NCBI RefSeq assembly: GCF_046036945.1
Contig: NZ_JBJQOQ010000026.1
Coordinates: 9,961-73,960, forward strand
Length of the DNA: 64,000 nucleotides
Reading direction: 5' to 3'
Source: Brevibacillus_C sp046036945
GTDB lineage: Bacteria > Bacillota > Bacilli > Brevibacillales > Brevibacillaceae
Shown here one piece after another: positions 16,096 through 23,930 of the stretch. Numbering within the stretch: the stretch's first letter is position 1; every line of letters starts with the position of its first letter. A program made the translations under genes and the position numbers. The notes under the pieces are model-generated. The model saw nothing but the letters and a program-made list of their open reading frames with translations. It was not told the origin of the DNA and did no database searches.

Positions 16096-16761
16096 TTACT
16101 GCCGCTTTCTCAGCAAGCTGATGATAGAGAGGAGAAGCGCAAGACCGGACAGTACGAGCGGAAGCGTGCTGCCTGTGCCGTTTTTGTCTGCTGCCGGGGC
16201 AGGAGCGGCCGCATTAGCCGGTGTGTCCGAAGCAGCCGGATTTTGCGGCTCGGCAGCCTTCTCGGTCCCGTGATCGTGGCCGTCGCCTTCCGCTTGCCCG
16301 GCTTCGATGGTTGTCACAGAGGCCGGAGTCTCTGTGCCGGGGGCGCCTGTCCACTCGACGACAGAGCCGTCAGCGTAGGTTTGGTAGGCCTTCCAGGCCA
16401 GCGAGCCGGCAGTCTTGGGATTGGCGCCGACGAACGAGAATTCCATAAATTCATGGGGCTTGATCCCCCCGTTTTCAGCCTTCCAGACCAGCGCCTTGGG
16501 GCGTCCTTCCGAATCGTTTTCAAACGCGTACGACCAGCCGGGGGTCGGCATGACCGTCCCCACCTTTACGCCCTCGGGGAATTCAAGGCGGACCTCTGTC
16601 GTATTGCTCTCTTTTTCGACAGGGACGCGAACGGTGTATTTTTCATAAGCCCCCGTTGTGGAGGTTTTCGGCCAGACAGTCACGTGAGCGCTGGCGATGC
16701 CGGCGGTTGAACACAAGACGCCGGTCAAAACGAATATACTGATCCACTTTTTCAACTTCAT
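16096..16761 (-). CDS. ycnI: Copper-associated YcnI/DUF1775 protein
   Basis: A 221-residue exported protein. The signal peptide ends near AGIASA, leaving His in the mature N-terminus (HVTVWP), a residue that binds Cu(II) in YcnI. The DUF1775 beta-sandwich domain occupies about 26-150, then comes an Ala/Pro/Glu-rich spacer with HDHG, and a C-terminal membrane helix (PLVLSGLALLLSIISLL) ending in RKRQ. It is the last gene of the copper operon ycnKJI. The family is thought to act as an extracellular copper chaperone or sensor for the YcnJ importer. Confidence 0.9.
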   Translation of the reverse strand: MKLKKWISIFVLTGVLCSTAGIASAHVTVWPKTSTTGAYEKYTVRVPVEKESNTTEVRLEFPEGVKVGTVMPTPGWSYAFENDSEGRPKALVWKAENGGIKPHEFMEFSFVGANPKTAGSLAWKAYQTYADGSVVEWTGAPGTETPASVTTIEAGQAEGDGHDHGTEKAAEPQNPAASDTPANAAAPAPAADKNGTGSTLPLVLSGLALLLSIISLLRKRQ

Positions 16762-16787
16762 ATATAAGACCTCCTATTCGGTAATCA

Positions 16788-18395
16788 TCAGCGGGAGAAC
16801 CGGACTAACACGGTATCCCGCCACTGCTGCCGGGTCCCGTCAGGATAGCGGGCGTCAATGGTAAAGCGCCAGTAGCCCGTCATGCTGAAGAGAAGCTCGG
16901 CCTGGTACGTTCCGCTGCCTGTGGCTGTTGCCGGTATTTCAATGTTCCCCATGTCCATGTCAGCCATCTCCAGATGAACAACGACCTGTTCAGGCAGTTC
17001 GCCAGGCATGTCCGCCAAGCGCATCTGCATTGTCTGCTTGCCGACCTGCAGTCTGGGGATGTCGACTTGAACCTGAACGTGACCGCTGCCCAGACTCTCG
17101 CTGTACCCTTTTGCCGGAAGGGGATAAGCTGTCTGGCTCATCAACACGCCCGCCAGCAGCGCAGCAATGCCGGCGGTCAGCTCGCCGTACAGCAGGGACC
17201 GCGAGAGACGTTTGCTGCTGCTGCGCCAACGGACAGTTTGCAGCAAAGCAAGGAGCAGCATGGCGAGCATGAGCACGATTTTCAGCAGCAGGAGCAGGTT
17301 CCACAGCTGCAAGCTGCCCAGCAGAGCGGCCCAGTCCGTCTGCAGCATGACCATCCCCGCACCGCTGACGGTGACAAAGCCGGCCGCGACGGCGGCGAGG
17401 CGGACGAAGAAGGGGCGGAATCCGTCCAGCTGTTCCCTGTCTCCTGTCACTTTGCGGCAAGCGAGAACAAACGCAAGGCAGGCCAGAGCCGAAAGCCAGA
17501 TGGCGATGCCGATCAGGTGCAGCATGCGGGCGGCGATCGCAGGCAAGACATGCTCTGTGCCCCAGACGTGGCCGCCGATGGCGAGGTTGCAGACGAGCAG
17601 CAGCCAGACGGCCGGGTACCATCCTGACACCATATTCGGCAGGGCAGCCAGCAGCAGGAGCAGCAGCTGGATCAGCGCCATGCGGATAAAAGGCGGCTGC
17701 AAGAGCAGTTCCCACTTTCCTGATGACAGCAGCGAAAGCGGATTGGCTCCAGGCAGGCTGGCAAGGGAAAGGGCGCATTCGCCAATGGTTCCGATCAGCA
17801 GCAGAACCCATATGAACTGCCGCGGCTTTTTGCAGCGGTGCCAGAGGTCAGGCAGCCCTCGCCGGCGGATGGGCCAAACCAGCCAGGAAAGACCGCCGCC
17901 CAGCAACAGCAGGCTTTCGACGGGAAAGCGAAGATAGGGGAGCAGCGCTTCCGATGCCGGCCGTTCGGCAGGGAGCGGCGAAACGGAGCCGTTTGACGGC
18001 TGTCCGACAAAAAAGGAGAACACGCCGTGAACGGGATGTCCGTCTGCTGAAAGCACATTCCAGCGCACCGTATAGGTACCCTGCGGCAGGTCGGGCAGGA
18101 GCGCCGTCACCTTGGAGGCGTTGCCCGGGGTCAAGCCGACGCTGGGCAATTCGACCAGCCGGGCGTTCCAATCGTACAGCTGTACCTCGTACAACCCCTG
18201 TTCCAAGGGTTCGCTGAAGGAGAGCGCAAGCAGTGCCGGGCTGTTTTCCATGACCTCCCCGTTGGCGGGAGTGCTGCTGATCAGGTAGGCGTGTGCCGAC
18301 GCCGGCGTATATCCCAGGCAAAAGACGAGCAGCAGACTGCAGCAGCAAAGAAACAGCCGTCTGGCAGCCGCCGCGTTTACGAGCATCCCGGACAC
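16788..18395 (-). CDS. ycnJ: CopC-CopD fusion copper import protein YcnJ
   Basis: A 535-residue protein. After a signal peptide (SLLLVFCLGYTPASA) the mature chain starts with His (HAYLISSTPANGEV), the CopC copper site, and HPVHGVFSFFVG is the second CopC copper segment. From about residue 150, eight or so membrane helices form the CopD domain, and a C-terminal exported YtkA-like domain follows (about 430-535). It overlaps ycnK by 19 bases, so it is read from the same message. An ATG nine bases inside the GTG used here is an equally possible start. It is believed to take up copper under limitation. Confidence 0.9.
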   Translation of the reverse strand: MSGMLVNAAAARRLFLCCCSLLLVFCLGYTPASAHAYLISSTPANGEVMENSPALLALSFSEPLEQGLYEVQLYDWNARLVELPSVGLTPGNASKVTALLPDLPQGTYTVRWNVLSADGHPVHGVFSFFVGQPSNGSVSPLPAERPASEALLPYLRFPVESLLLLGGGLSWLVWPIRRRGLPDLWHRCKKPRQFIWVLLLIGTIGECALSLASLPGANPLSLLSSGKWELLLQPPFIRMALIQLLLLLLAALPNMVSGWYPAVWLLLVCNLAIGGHVWGTEHVLPAIAARMLHLIGIAIWLSALACLAFVLACRKVTGDREQLDGFRPFFVRLAAVAAGFVTVSGAGMVMLQTDWAALLGSLQLWNLLLLLKIVLMLAMLLLALLQTVRWRSSSKRLSRSLLYGELTAGIAALLAGVLMSQTAYPLPAKGYSESLGSGHVQVQVDIPRLQVGKQTMQMRLADMPGELPEQVVVHLEMADMDMGNIEIPATATGSGTYQAELLFSMTGYWRFTIDARYPDGTRQQWRDTVLVRFSR

Positions 18396-18967
18396 TCTCT
18401 TCCCATGCTTTTGTCGATGTAGGCGAGCGCCTCTTCAAAAGACATGACGATGCCGCCAAATCCTTTCACGATGCCTTCGGCGTGATTCCGACGTTCAAAC
18501 GTCAGCACCTGAGGCTGACAGCAGCGGATGTCGATAGAGGTTTCCAGCACGTACCAGGCAGTCCGTGCGCTTACCGTCGTATGGGACAGGAAGTCGTAGC
18601 AGATCGCCTGGATGACCTGATCTCCCCATTGTTTTTGCCGCAAAAGTCCGCAGTGAGCGCAGCAAGTGCTCTCGATTCGGTTGCCTTCGAGGATCAGCCG
18701 ATAGGCCAGCCGCTGCTCAATTTTGCGCTGGCACAGAGCGCATTCGTCTGCTGCCGGCGGCTGTTCTGCCGACCCTGGTTTTGGCCTGGCCAGTGCTATG
18801 CCGCCGAACACCTTTTCAGCCACTCCCGATTCAATCAACGGTTTGAGGTCGCGGTGGACGGTCATCTCGGAAACGCCGAGCCATTTGCTCAATTCGGAGA
18901 TTTTCAGGCTGTGTTTGCTTTCCAGCCATTCGCGTATCTTCGCCTGCCGCTCTTTGGGCAGCATCAT
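18377..18967 (-). CDS. ycnK: Copper-responsive DeoR-type repressor YcnK
   Basis: 196 residues. The N-terminal 60 form a DeoR-type helix-turn-helix (KISELSKWLGVSEMTVHRDL). The C-terminal part is a NosL-like copper-sensing region rich in paired cysteines (CALC, CCAHC, CC, and the last residues CPGC). This two-domain plan is that of B. subtilis YcnK, which represses ycnKJI when copper is plentiful. The ATG at 18967 is chosen because GAGGTG lies 6 bases upstream; the open frame continues eight codons further. It is the first gene of the minus-strand operon and is divergent from ccpA. Confidence 0.9.
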   Translation of the reverse strand: MMLPKERQAKIREWLESKHSLKISELSKWLGVSEMTVHRDLKPLIESGVAEKVFGGIALARPKPGSAEQPPAADECALCQRKIEQRLAYRLILEGNRIESTCCAHCGLLRQKQWGDQVIQAICYDFLSHTTVSARTAWYVLETSIDIRCCQPQVLTFERRNHAEGIVKGFGGIVMSFEEALAYIDKSMGRECPGCS

Positions 18968-19116
18968 GGGATTCACCTCGCTTTTTATCATATTCCAACA
19001 AAATATAACAATCCGTAACTATCAAGAATTGTAGTGGGTTTATCCCTTTGTTTCAATCACTCGGATGTTGGAATGTGTGACGATCTGTTGAATGTTCCCG
19101 AGGGTATAGAAAAAAA

Positions 19117-19145
19117 CTGATAAGATCGCGCCGATTTGTTACAAT
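19117..19145 (+). promoter_or_regulatory. SigA-type promoter of ccpA
   Basis: CTGATA (19117-19122) and TACAAT (19140-19145) with 17-base spacing, upstream of ccpA. Confidence 0.65.
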
Positions 19146-19152
19146 AACTTCA

Positions 19153-19167
19153 AAGAAAACGATTGCA
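19153..19167 (+). promoter_or_regulatory. Candidate cre site (CcpA operator)
   Basis: AAGAAAACGATTGCA fits the consensus WTGNAANCGNWWNCA at all defined positions but one (A for T at position 2). It lies over the predicted transcription start of ccpA, where bound CcpA would block its own promoter. Confidence 0.5.
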
Positions 19168-19254
19168 ACTGCTTCCAGCATGTCGTATGATATGCCTATA
19201 ATTTTTGAAAATAGTATTGAAAGCCAAATTTTGGGTGAAAGCGAGTGGTTCGCG

Positions 19255-20265
19255 ATGCCAATTACAATCTATGATGTAGCGCGGGAAGCCGGCGTCTCGA
19301 TGGCTACCGTCTCCCGTGTCGTAAACGGAAATCCCAACGTCAAGCCGACTACGCGGAAAAAAGTGATGGCTGCCATTGAACGGCTGGGGTATCGTCCCAA
19401 CGCAGTGGCGAGGGGACTGGCCAGCAAAAAAACGACGACAGTGGGCGTCATCATCCCCGACATCGCCAGCATGTTCTTCTCGGAATTGGCCAGGGGGATC
19501 GAGGATATCGCCACGATGTATAAATACAACATCATTCTGTGCAACTCCGATCAGCGCCTTGACAAAGAACTGCAGCTGATCAATACGATGTTGGAAAAAC
19601 AGGTGGACGGACTGTTGTTCATGGGCGCGGAGATCAAGGAAGACCACATGCAGGTGTTCTCCACCGCTTCCGTACCGGTCGTTCTGGCTGCTACCAGGGA
19701 CGCCGACAATATCCTGCCGTCCGTCACGATCGATCACTATCAGGCGGGGTACGATGCGACCGAGGCCCTGTTGTCGAGAGGCCACAAACGCATTGCGATG
19801 ATAACCGGACCGCTGGACGATCCGCTGGGCGGGCTGCTCCGCTTTGAGGGGTACAAAAAAGCGCTGGCGGACGCAGGGATTTCGTTTGATGAGTCGTTGG
19901 CGATGAATGGAAACTACCGGCACGACGCGGCACTGCGGGCCATGACTCAGTTCTTGTCCTTGAAAAATCCGCCGACCGCCGTGTTCGCCGCCAGTGACGA
20001 GATGGCCATCGGCGCCATTCACGCCGTACAGGACGCAGGGCTGTCTGTTCCGGAGGACATCGAAGTGATCGGGTTTGACAACACCCGACTGGCCGAGATG
20101 GTTCGCCCCCGCCTGACGACGGTGGTGCAGCCCATGTACGATATCGGGGCAGTTGCCATGCGCCTGTTGACCAAGTACATGAACAATGAACACGTGGAGG
20201 AACACGTCGTACTTCTGCCTCACCGCATCGAGTACCGGCAAAGCACACGCCCCCTTGAGGGCTGA
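19255..20265 (+). CDS. ccpA: Catabolite control protein A
   Basis: A 336-residue LacI/GalR-family regulator. The helix-turn-helix and hinge read TIYDVAREAGVSMATVSRVV then NPNVKPTTRKKV, practically identical to Bacillus CcpA. The core domain (60-330) should bind HPr-Ser46-P. The ATG at 19255 matches the family start; upstream in-frame codons lack similarity. Ribosome binding site is weak (GAGTGG). Near acuABC and aroA, as in Bacillus. A candidate cre site overlaps its promoter, suggesting autoregulation. It acts as the master regulator of carbon catabolite control. Confidence 0.96.
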   Translation: MPITIYDVAREAGVSMATVSRVVNGNPNVKPTTRKKVMAAIERLGYRPNAVARGLASKKTTTVGVIIPDIASMFFSELARGIEDIATMYKYNIILCNSDQRLDKELQLINTMLEKQVDGLLFMGAEIKEDHMQVFSTASVPVVLAATRDADNILPSVTIDHYQAGYDATEALLSRGHKRIAMITGPLDDPLGGLLRFEGYKKALADAGISFDESLAMNGNYRHDAALRAMTQFLSLKNPPTAVFAASDEMAIGAIHAVQDAGLSVPEDIEVIGFDNTRLAEMVRPRLTTVVQPMYDIGAVAMRLLTKYMNNEHVEEHVVLLPHRIEYRQSTRPLEG

Positions 20266-20285
20266 ACGAGAGAGGAGGAAACGAT

Positions 20286-21230
20286 ATGCGCACAGGCATC
20301 ATCGGGGCGATGGATGAAGAAATCGTCCTGTTTCTGGAAGCGATGGAAGAGACGAAAAAGACCGTAAAAGCGGGAATCACCTATTATCAGGGGAAGCTTG
20401 AGTCAAGGGAAGTCGTGCTGTGCAAATCAGGCGTGGGAAAGGTAAACGCCGGAGTCTGCACACAAATTCTGATCGACCGGTTTGGCGTCGACCAGGTGAT
20501 CTTCACCGGCGTGGCGGGAGCGGTCCATCCCGACCTCGAAATCGGGGATATCGTCATCTCTACAACTTGTTTGCAGCACGATGTGGACGCCACTGCCCTC
20601 GGATTTCAACCGGGAGAGATCCCTTATGCTAAAATTTGGGAGTGGCAAGCGGATCCCCGCCTCATCGAGCTGGCTATGAAGTCGGGGGAAGCCATCGGGG
20701 ATGACGTAAATATCGTCAAAGGGAAGGTGCTTTCCGGCGACCAGTTTATCGCTGACAGGGACAAGGTGAGGAGGCTTTATGAGCGCTTTGACGCCTACTG
20801 TACGGAGATGGAGGGAGCGGCGGCTGCCCAGGTGTGCACGATGAACGACGTGCCGTTCGTCATCGTCCGCTCCATGTCGGACAAGGCCGACGGCTCGGCT
20901 GACGTCAACTTCGCCGAATTTACGAAGCTGGCTTCCCGCCGTTCGTTCGAGATCGTCAGCAGCATGCTGAAACACGAGTCCCCTGCCGCGGGAGCGGGTG
21001 TCATTGTCTACTCCACGGCTGGCTGCATTGAATGCGATATGGTGAAAAAGCTGCTGACGGAACAGGGCATCCCGTTTGAAGTGAGGGATGTAATGACCAG
21101 TCAACAGTACCGCGACGAGGTGGAGAAGTTCGGCTTCCTCGGCGTGCCGGTCACCGTTGTCGGCGGCAAGGCGGTAAAAGGATTTCAACCGGAAGAACTG
21201 CAGGCGCTGCTTGACGGTTTGAAAAAGTAA
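20286..21230 (+). CDS. mtnN: MTA/SAH nucleosidase fused to a glutaredoxin-like domain
   Basis: 314 residues. Residues 1-232 form 5'-methylthioadenosine/S-adenosylhomocysteine nucleosidase: GIIGAMDEE (catalytic Glu near 12), TGVAGAV, TEMEGAAAA (Glu 176) and SMSDKADG (Asp 199). Residues about 238-313 are a glutaredoxin/NrdH-like domain with a redox pair CIEC (247, 250) and the cis-proline segment GVPVTV. The nucleosidase clears MTA and SAH to recycle methionine and activated methyl groups. The usual length is about 230, so the extra domain is an unusual fusion; there is no stop or frameshift between the two. It starts 21 bases after ccpA, after GAGAGGAGG, so they are probably cotranscribed. Confidence 0.92.
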   Translation: MRTGIIGAMDEEIVLFLEAMEETKKTVKAGITYYQGKLESREVVLCKSGVGKVNAGVCTQILIDRFGVDQVIFTGVAGAVHPDLEIGDIVISTTCLQHDVDATALGFQPGEIPYAKIWEWQADPRLIELAMKSGEAIGDDVNIVKGKVLSGDQFIADRDKVRRLYERFDAYCTEMEGAAAAQVCTMNDVPFVIVRSMSDKADGSADVNFAEFTKLASRRSFEIVSSMLKHESPAAGAGVIVYSTAGCIECDMVKKLLTEQGIPFEVRDVMTSQQYRDEVEKFGFLGVPVTVVGGKAVKGFQPEELQALLDGLKK

Positions 21231-21235
21231 ACGCA

Positions 21236-21322
21236 AAACCACCAGGCCTTCTGAACTGCACCTCCAATTGTTCGTTGTGTCTAACAATCGGGGTGCAGTT
21301 CAAAGCTGGTGGTTTTTTTCGG
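21236..21322. terminator. Long bidirectional hairpin between mtnN and acuC
   Basis: AACCACCAG pairs with CTGGTGGTT and the inner GAACTGCACC with GGTGCAGTTC, ending in TTTTTT on the plus strand, between convergent genes. Confidence 0.8.
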
Positions 21323-21333
21323 TCCGGGATGTT

Positions 21334-22488
21334 TTACCCCAAAGGAGCGTACATCATCGCTCGCTCCAGGATCAGACGGTTTTTCTGGGTAATTTCCCCC
21401 CGGCGGGGAATCGGCGGGAACGGCTGGACATCGTCAAACAGATGCGTCGGCAGCGGCAGTTTGCTCTTATCCCTCCAGCGCTTTCCCCAATTTTCCGGCA
21501 ATGGCGAATCTTCCAGGCACTGGTCGGTCATTTCGCTCCAAAGCAGCGTCCAGGCGCGGGGAACGACCCGCCAGATATCGTAGCCTCCGCCGCCGACGGC
21601 GATCCAGCGGCCGCCGCACAGCTCATGGGCCAGGCGGTGAGCGAGCCGGGGGATCTCCTGGTAGATTCTCATGCTGCAGGAGAGGTGGGTGAGCGGGTCG
21701 TAAGCGTGGGCATCACAGCCGTTTTGCGTCACGATCACATCCGGCTTGAAAGCTCTTGCCAGTTTGGGAACCAGGGTCTGATACACTTCCAGGAACGACT
21801 CGTCTTCTGTAAACGCATCCAATGGAACGTTGACGGAAAAGCCGTAGCCGCTGCCCTCGCCGCGTTCGGACACATTGCCGGTTCCGGGGAAGAGATACTT
21901 GCCCGTCTCGTGCAGGGAGATCGTCAAGACGTCGGGATCGTCGTAGAACGACCACTGAACGCCGTCGCCGTGGTGGGCGTCGGTGTCGATGTACAGGACG
22001 CGCGCCTTCCAGCGTTTGCGCAAGTAAGCGATTGCAACCGAACAGTCATTGTAGATGCAGAAACCGGATGCCCGCGCCCGCAGAGCGTGATGCAATCCGC
22101 CGGCCGGATTAAAGGCGTGATCGGCTTCGCCGTTCATGACCAGATCGACCGCCTGCAGGGTTCCGCCGACGATCAGCGCGCTGGCTTCATGCATGCGCGG
22201 GAAGCAGGGGACGTCTTCTGTGCCAAGGCCGTAGCTGGCTGCCTGCGGCAGCTCCGTCTCGCTATGCCCTTGGGCCCGAACCGTTTCGATGTAGCCTGGA
22301 TCGTGAACCAGCGCCAGTTCTTCATCGGTAGCGGGGCGCGGCGGGACGATATCCTGTTCGGACAAAAGCCCGTAGGACGTCATCAAGTCGTGCGTCAGCA
22401 GCAGGCGATGCTGGTTGAATGGATGCTCATCGTGAAAGTAGTACTTCGTATAGTCAGGTGAATAGATCAGGCGCGAACGGCGGCTCAA
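21334..22488 (-). CDS. acuC: Acetoin utilization protein AcuC (class I deacetylase)
   Basis: A 384-residue zinc-dependent histone-deacetylase-family protein. Motifs include FNPAGGLHHA, the catalytic YIDTDAHHGDGVQ, SLHETGKYLFPGTG, and QNGCDAHAYDPL. AcuC removes the acetyl group that AcuA puts on acetyl-CoA synthetase, reactivating it. The TTG start overlaps the TGA of acuB (TTGA), with GGAGG upstream, so translation is coupled. It is the last gene of acuABC. Confidence 0.93.
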   Translation of the reverse strand: MSRRSRLIYSPDYTKYYFHDEHPFNQHRLLLTHDLMTSYGLLSEQDIVPPRPATDEELALVHDPGYIETVRAQGHSETELPQAASYGLGTEDVPCFPRMHEASALIVGGTLQAVDLVMNGEADHAFNPAGGLHHALRARASGFCIYNDCSVAIAYLRKRWKARVLYIDTDAHHGDGVQWSFYDDPDVLTISLHETGKYLFPGTGNVSERGEGSGYGFSVNVPLDAFTEDESFLEVYQTLVPKLARAFKPDVIVTQNGCDAHAYDPLTHLSCSMRIYQEIPRLAHRLAHELCGGRWIAVGGGGYDIWRVVPRAWTLLWSEMTDQCLEDSPLPENWGKRWRDKSKLPLPTHLFDDVQPFPPIPRRGEITQKNRLILERAMMYAPLG

Positions 22489-23129
22489 GAGCGATGCCTC
22501 CCTTCGATTGGGTCGGGTACGGTGTAGCCCTTTGCCTGAAGCAGCTCAATCACGGTACGCGGGTCGATCGTCTGCGCGCGAAAAATCAGTTTTTTCTTGC
22601 CAGGCGTCTTGCCGGGATAGACGATCACGCTGACCACATTTACCCCGGCAGCCTGGAATGCCTGGCTTACTTCTGCCAACATGCCGACCCGGTCGTCTAC
22701 CTCCACCTCGAAACAGGAGCTGGGCCCCGCCACCCCAAACAGCTCGATTAGTTTGTACAGCAGATCCGATTCAGTGACGATCCCTCTCAGTTGACCGTCC
22801 GAGACGACAGGCAGGGCGCCGATTTTATGATCGTAGACGGTTTTGGCCGCGTCCTCGATAAAATCCAGGGGATGGGCCGTAATCACATTTCGCTGCATGA
22901 TGTCTTCCACCGGCTTGGTCAGTATGGCATTGCCGCCCTCATGCGGAGAAAAACGGGAGGGGAGGGCATCGCGCAAATCGCGGTCGGAGACGATGCCGAC
23001 CAGTTTTTCTCCTTCGATCACCGGCAAGTGGCGAATCCGGTTGTGCCTGATCAAGGTGAGCGCTTCGCCAATACTGGTGGCAGGAGTCACCGTGATGAGC
23101 TGTTTTTTCATCATATCCTCTAGCCGCAT
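22485..23129 (-). CDS. acuB: Acetoin utilization protein AcuB (CBS-ACT protein)
   Basis: 214 residues. Two CBS domains (about 1-60 and 75-130; motifs RHNRIRHLPVIEGEKLVGIV and GALPVVSDGQLRGIV) are followed by a C-terminal ACT domain. The ATG at 23129 has AAAGGGGA upstream. CBS pairs bind adenine nucleotides, so AcuB probably senses energy state and adjusts the AcuA/AcuC acetylation cycle. It lies between acuA and acuC, as in Bacillus. Confidence 0.93.
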   Translation of the reverse strand: MRLEDMMKKQLITVTPATSIGEALTLIRHNRIRHLPVIEGEKLVGIVSDRDLRDALPSRFSPHEGGNAILTKPVEDIMQRNVITAHPLDFIEDAAKTVYDHKIGALPVVSDGQLRGIVTESDLLYKLIELFGVAGPSSCFEVEVDDRVGMLAEVSQAFQAAGVNVVSVIVYPGKTPGKKKLIFRAQTIDPRTVIELLQAKGYTVPDPIEGRHRS

Positions 23130-23146
23130 CGGCAAATCCCCTTTCC

Positions 23147-23779
23147 CTAGTACATAAATCGGTTCTGGAACCGAATGCTGTCAAACTTTTCAATGCTCTC
23201 CTGCGGTACGCGCTTGCCGATGCGAACCATCAGGCAGTTGGCAGGATGAGAGCAGATTTCGGGGTCATCCGTGGCCATCCATACCATCCCGACACTGCCC
23301 ATGACTTTTTCCATCACTTTGCGGTACTGCCAGACATTGAGCCCTGTTCCTTTTAAATCCCAGTGCCAGTAATACTCCGTGGTAATGACGATGAAGTCTT
23401 CCAGCGCATCGTCAGAAAAGGCCACACCCAGCATCGCTTTGCTGACCCCGCATCCCCGCACCTGGTGACTCACTTCGATGGCGCCCAGCTCCAGCAAGTC
23501 GTCCATCTTCGCCTCAGACCATCTCTCCAATGGATCCGGGTAGAGAATGGTTACATAAGCCAAGACGAGATCATCTTCGCGGGCGATGATGATCCGCCCT
23601 TCCGGCAGCGCGGCAATTTCCACCAGCGCTTTTTGTTGTTCCGCGGGTACGCGAAAGGCCCGCAGGCCCTCGTCAAACCGCAAAGCCGCCAGACGCTCCG
23701 GTTCTACCGGACCTTCGATGACAAGTCTATGACCCCGTACATCCATCTCGCAAGCCGCGTATCTTTTCATGTGGAGCAC
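23147..23779 (-). CDS. acuA: Protein acetyltransferase AcuA
   Basis: 210 residues, GNAT fold of the AcuA type. The acetyl-CoA region includes EVSHQVRGCGVSKAML. AcuA acetylates and switches off acetyl-CoA synthetase (AcsA). The GTG at 23779 is favoured because GAGGTGG is 5-6 bases upstream; an ATG three codons later is possible. TATAAT is visible on this strand at 23817-23822. In Bacillus acsA is divergent from acuA; here the neighbour upstream is a penicillin-binding protein gene, and acsA is not in the window. Confidence 0.9.
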   Translation of the reverse strand: MLHMKRYAACEMDVRGHRLVIEGPVEPERLAALRFDEGLRAFRVPAEQQKALVEIAALPEGRIIIAREDDLVLAYVTILYPDPLERWSEAKMDDLLELGAIEVSHQVRGCGVSKAMLGVAFSDDALEDFIVITTEYYWHWDLKGTGLNVWQYRKVMEKVMGSVGMVWMATDDPEICSHPANCLMVRIGKRVPQESIEKFDSIRFQNRFMY

Positions 23780-23883
23780 TCAGTCCACCTCTGCTTCCCT
23801 TTTGCTTCTCCTTCTATTATACCTGAAGGACACAAGCCTGAACCCTCGGCAAAGCGAATATTCAGAAAAACGTCACCACATGG

Positions 23884-23921
23884 AAAAACAGGCTGCCACG
23901 TATGCCTGGCAGCCTGAACGA
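23884..23921 (-). terminator. Terminator of the PBP gene
   Basis: On the minus strand CAGGCTGCCA pairs with TGGCAGCCTG and is followed by TTTTT. Confidence 0.88.
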
Positions 23922-23930
23922 GATGTGGAT

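Noticed and set aside
19150..20241. Minus-strand open frame over ccpA
   Set aside because: His/Arg/Gln-rich shadow of the ccpA gene with no own start signal.
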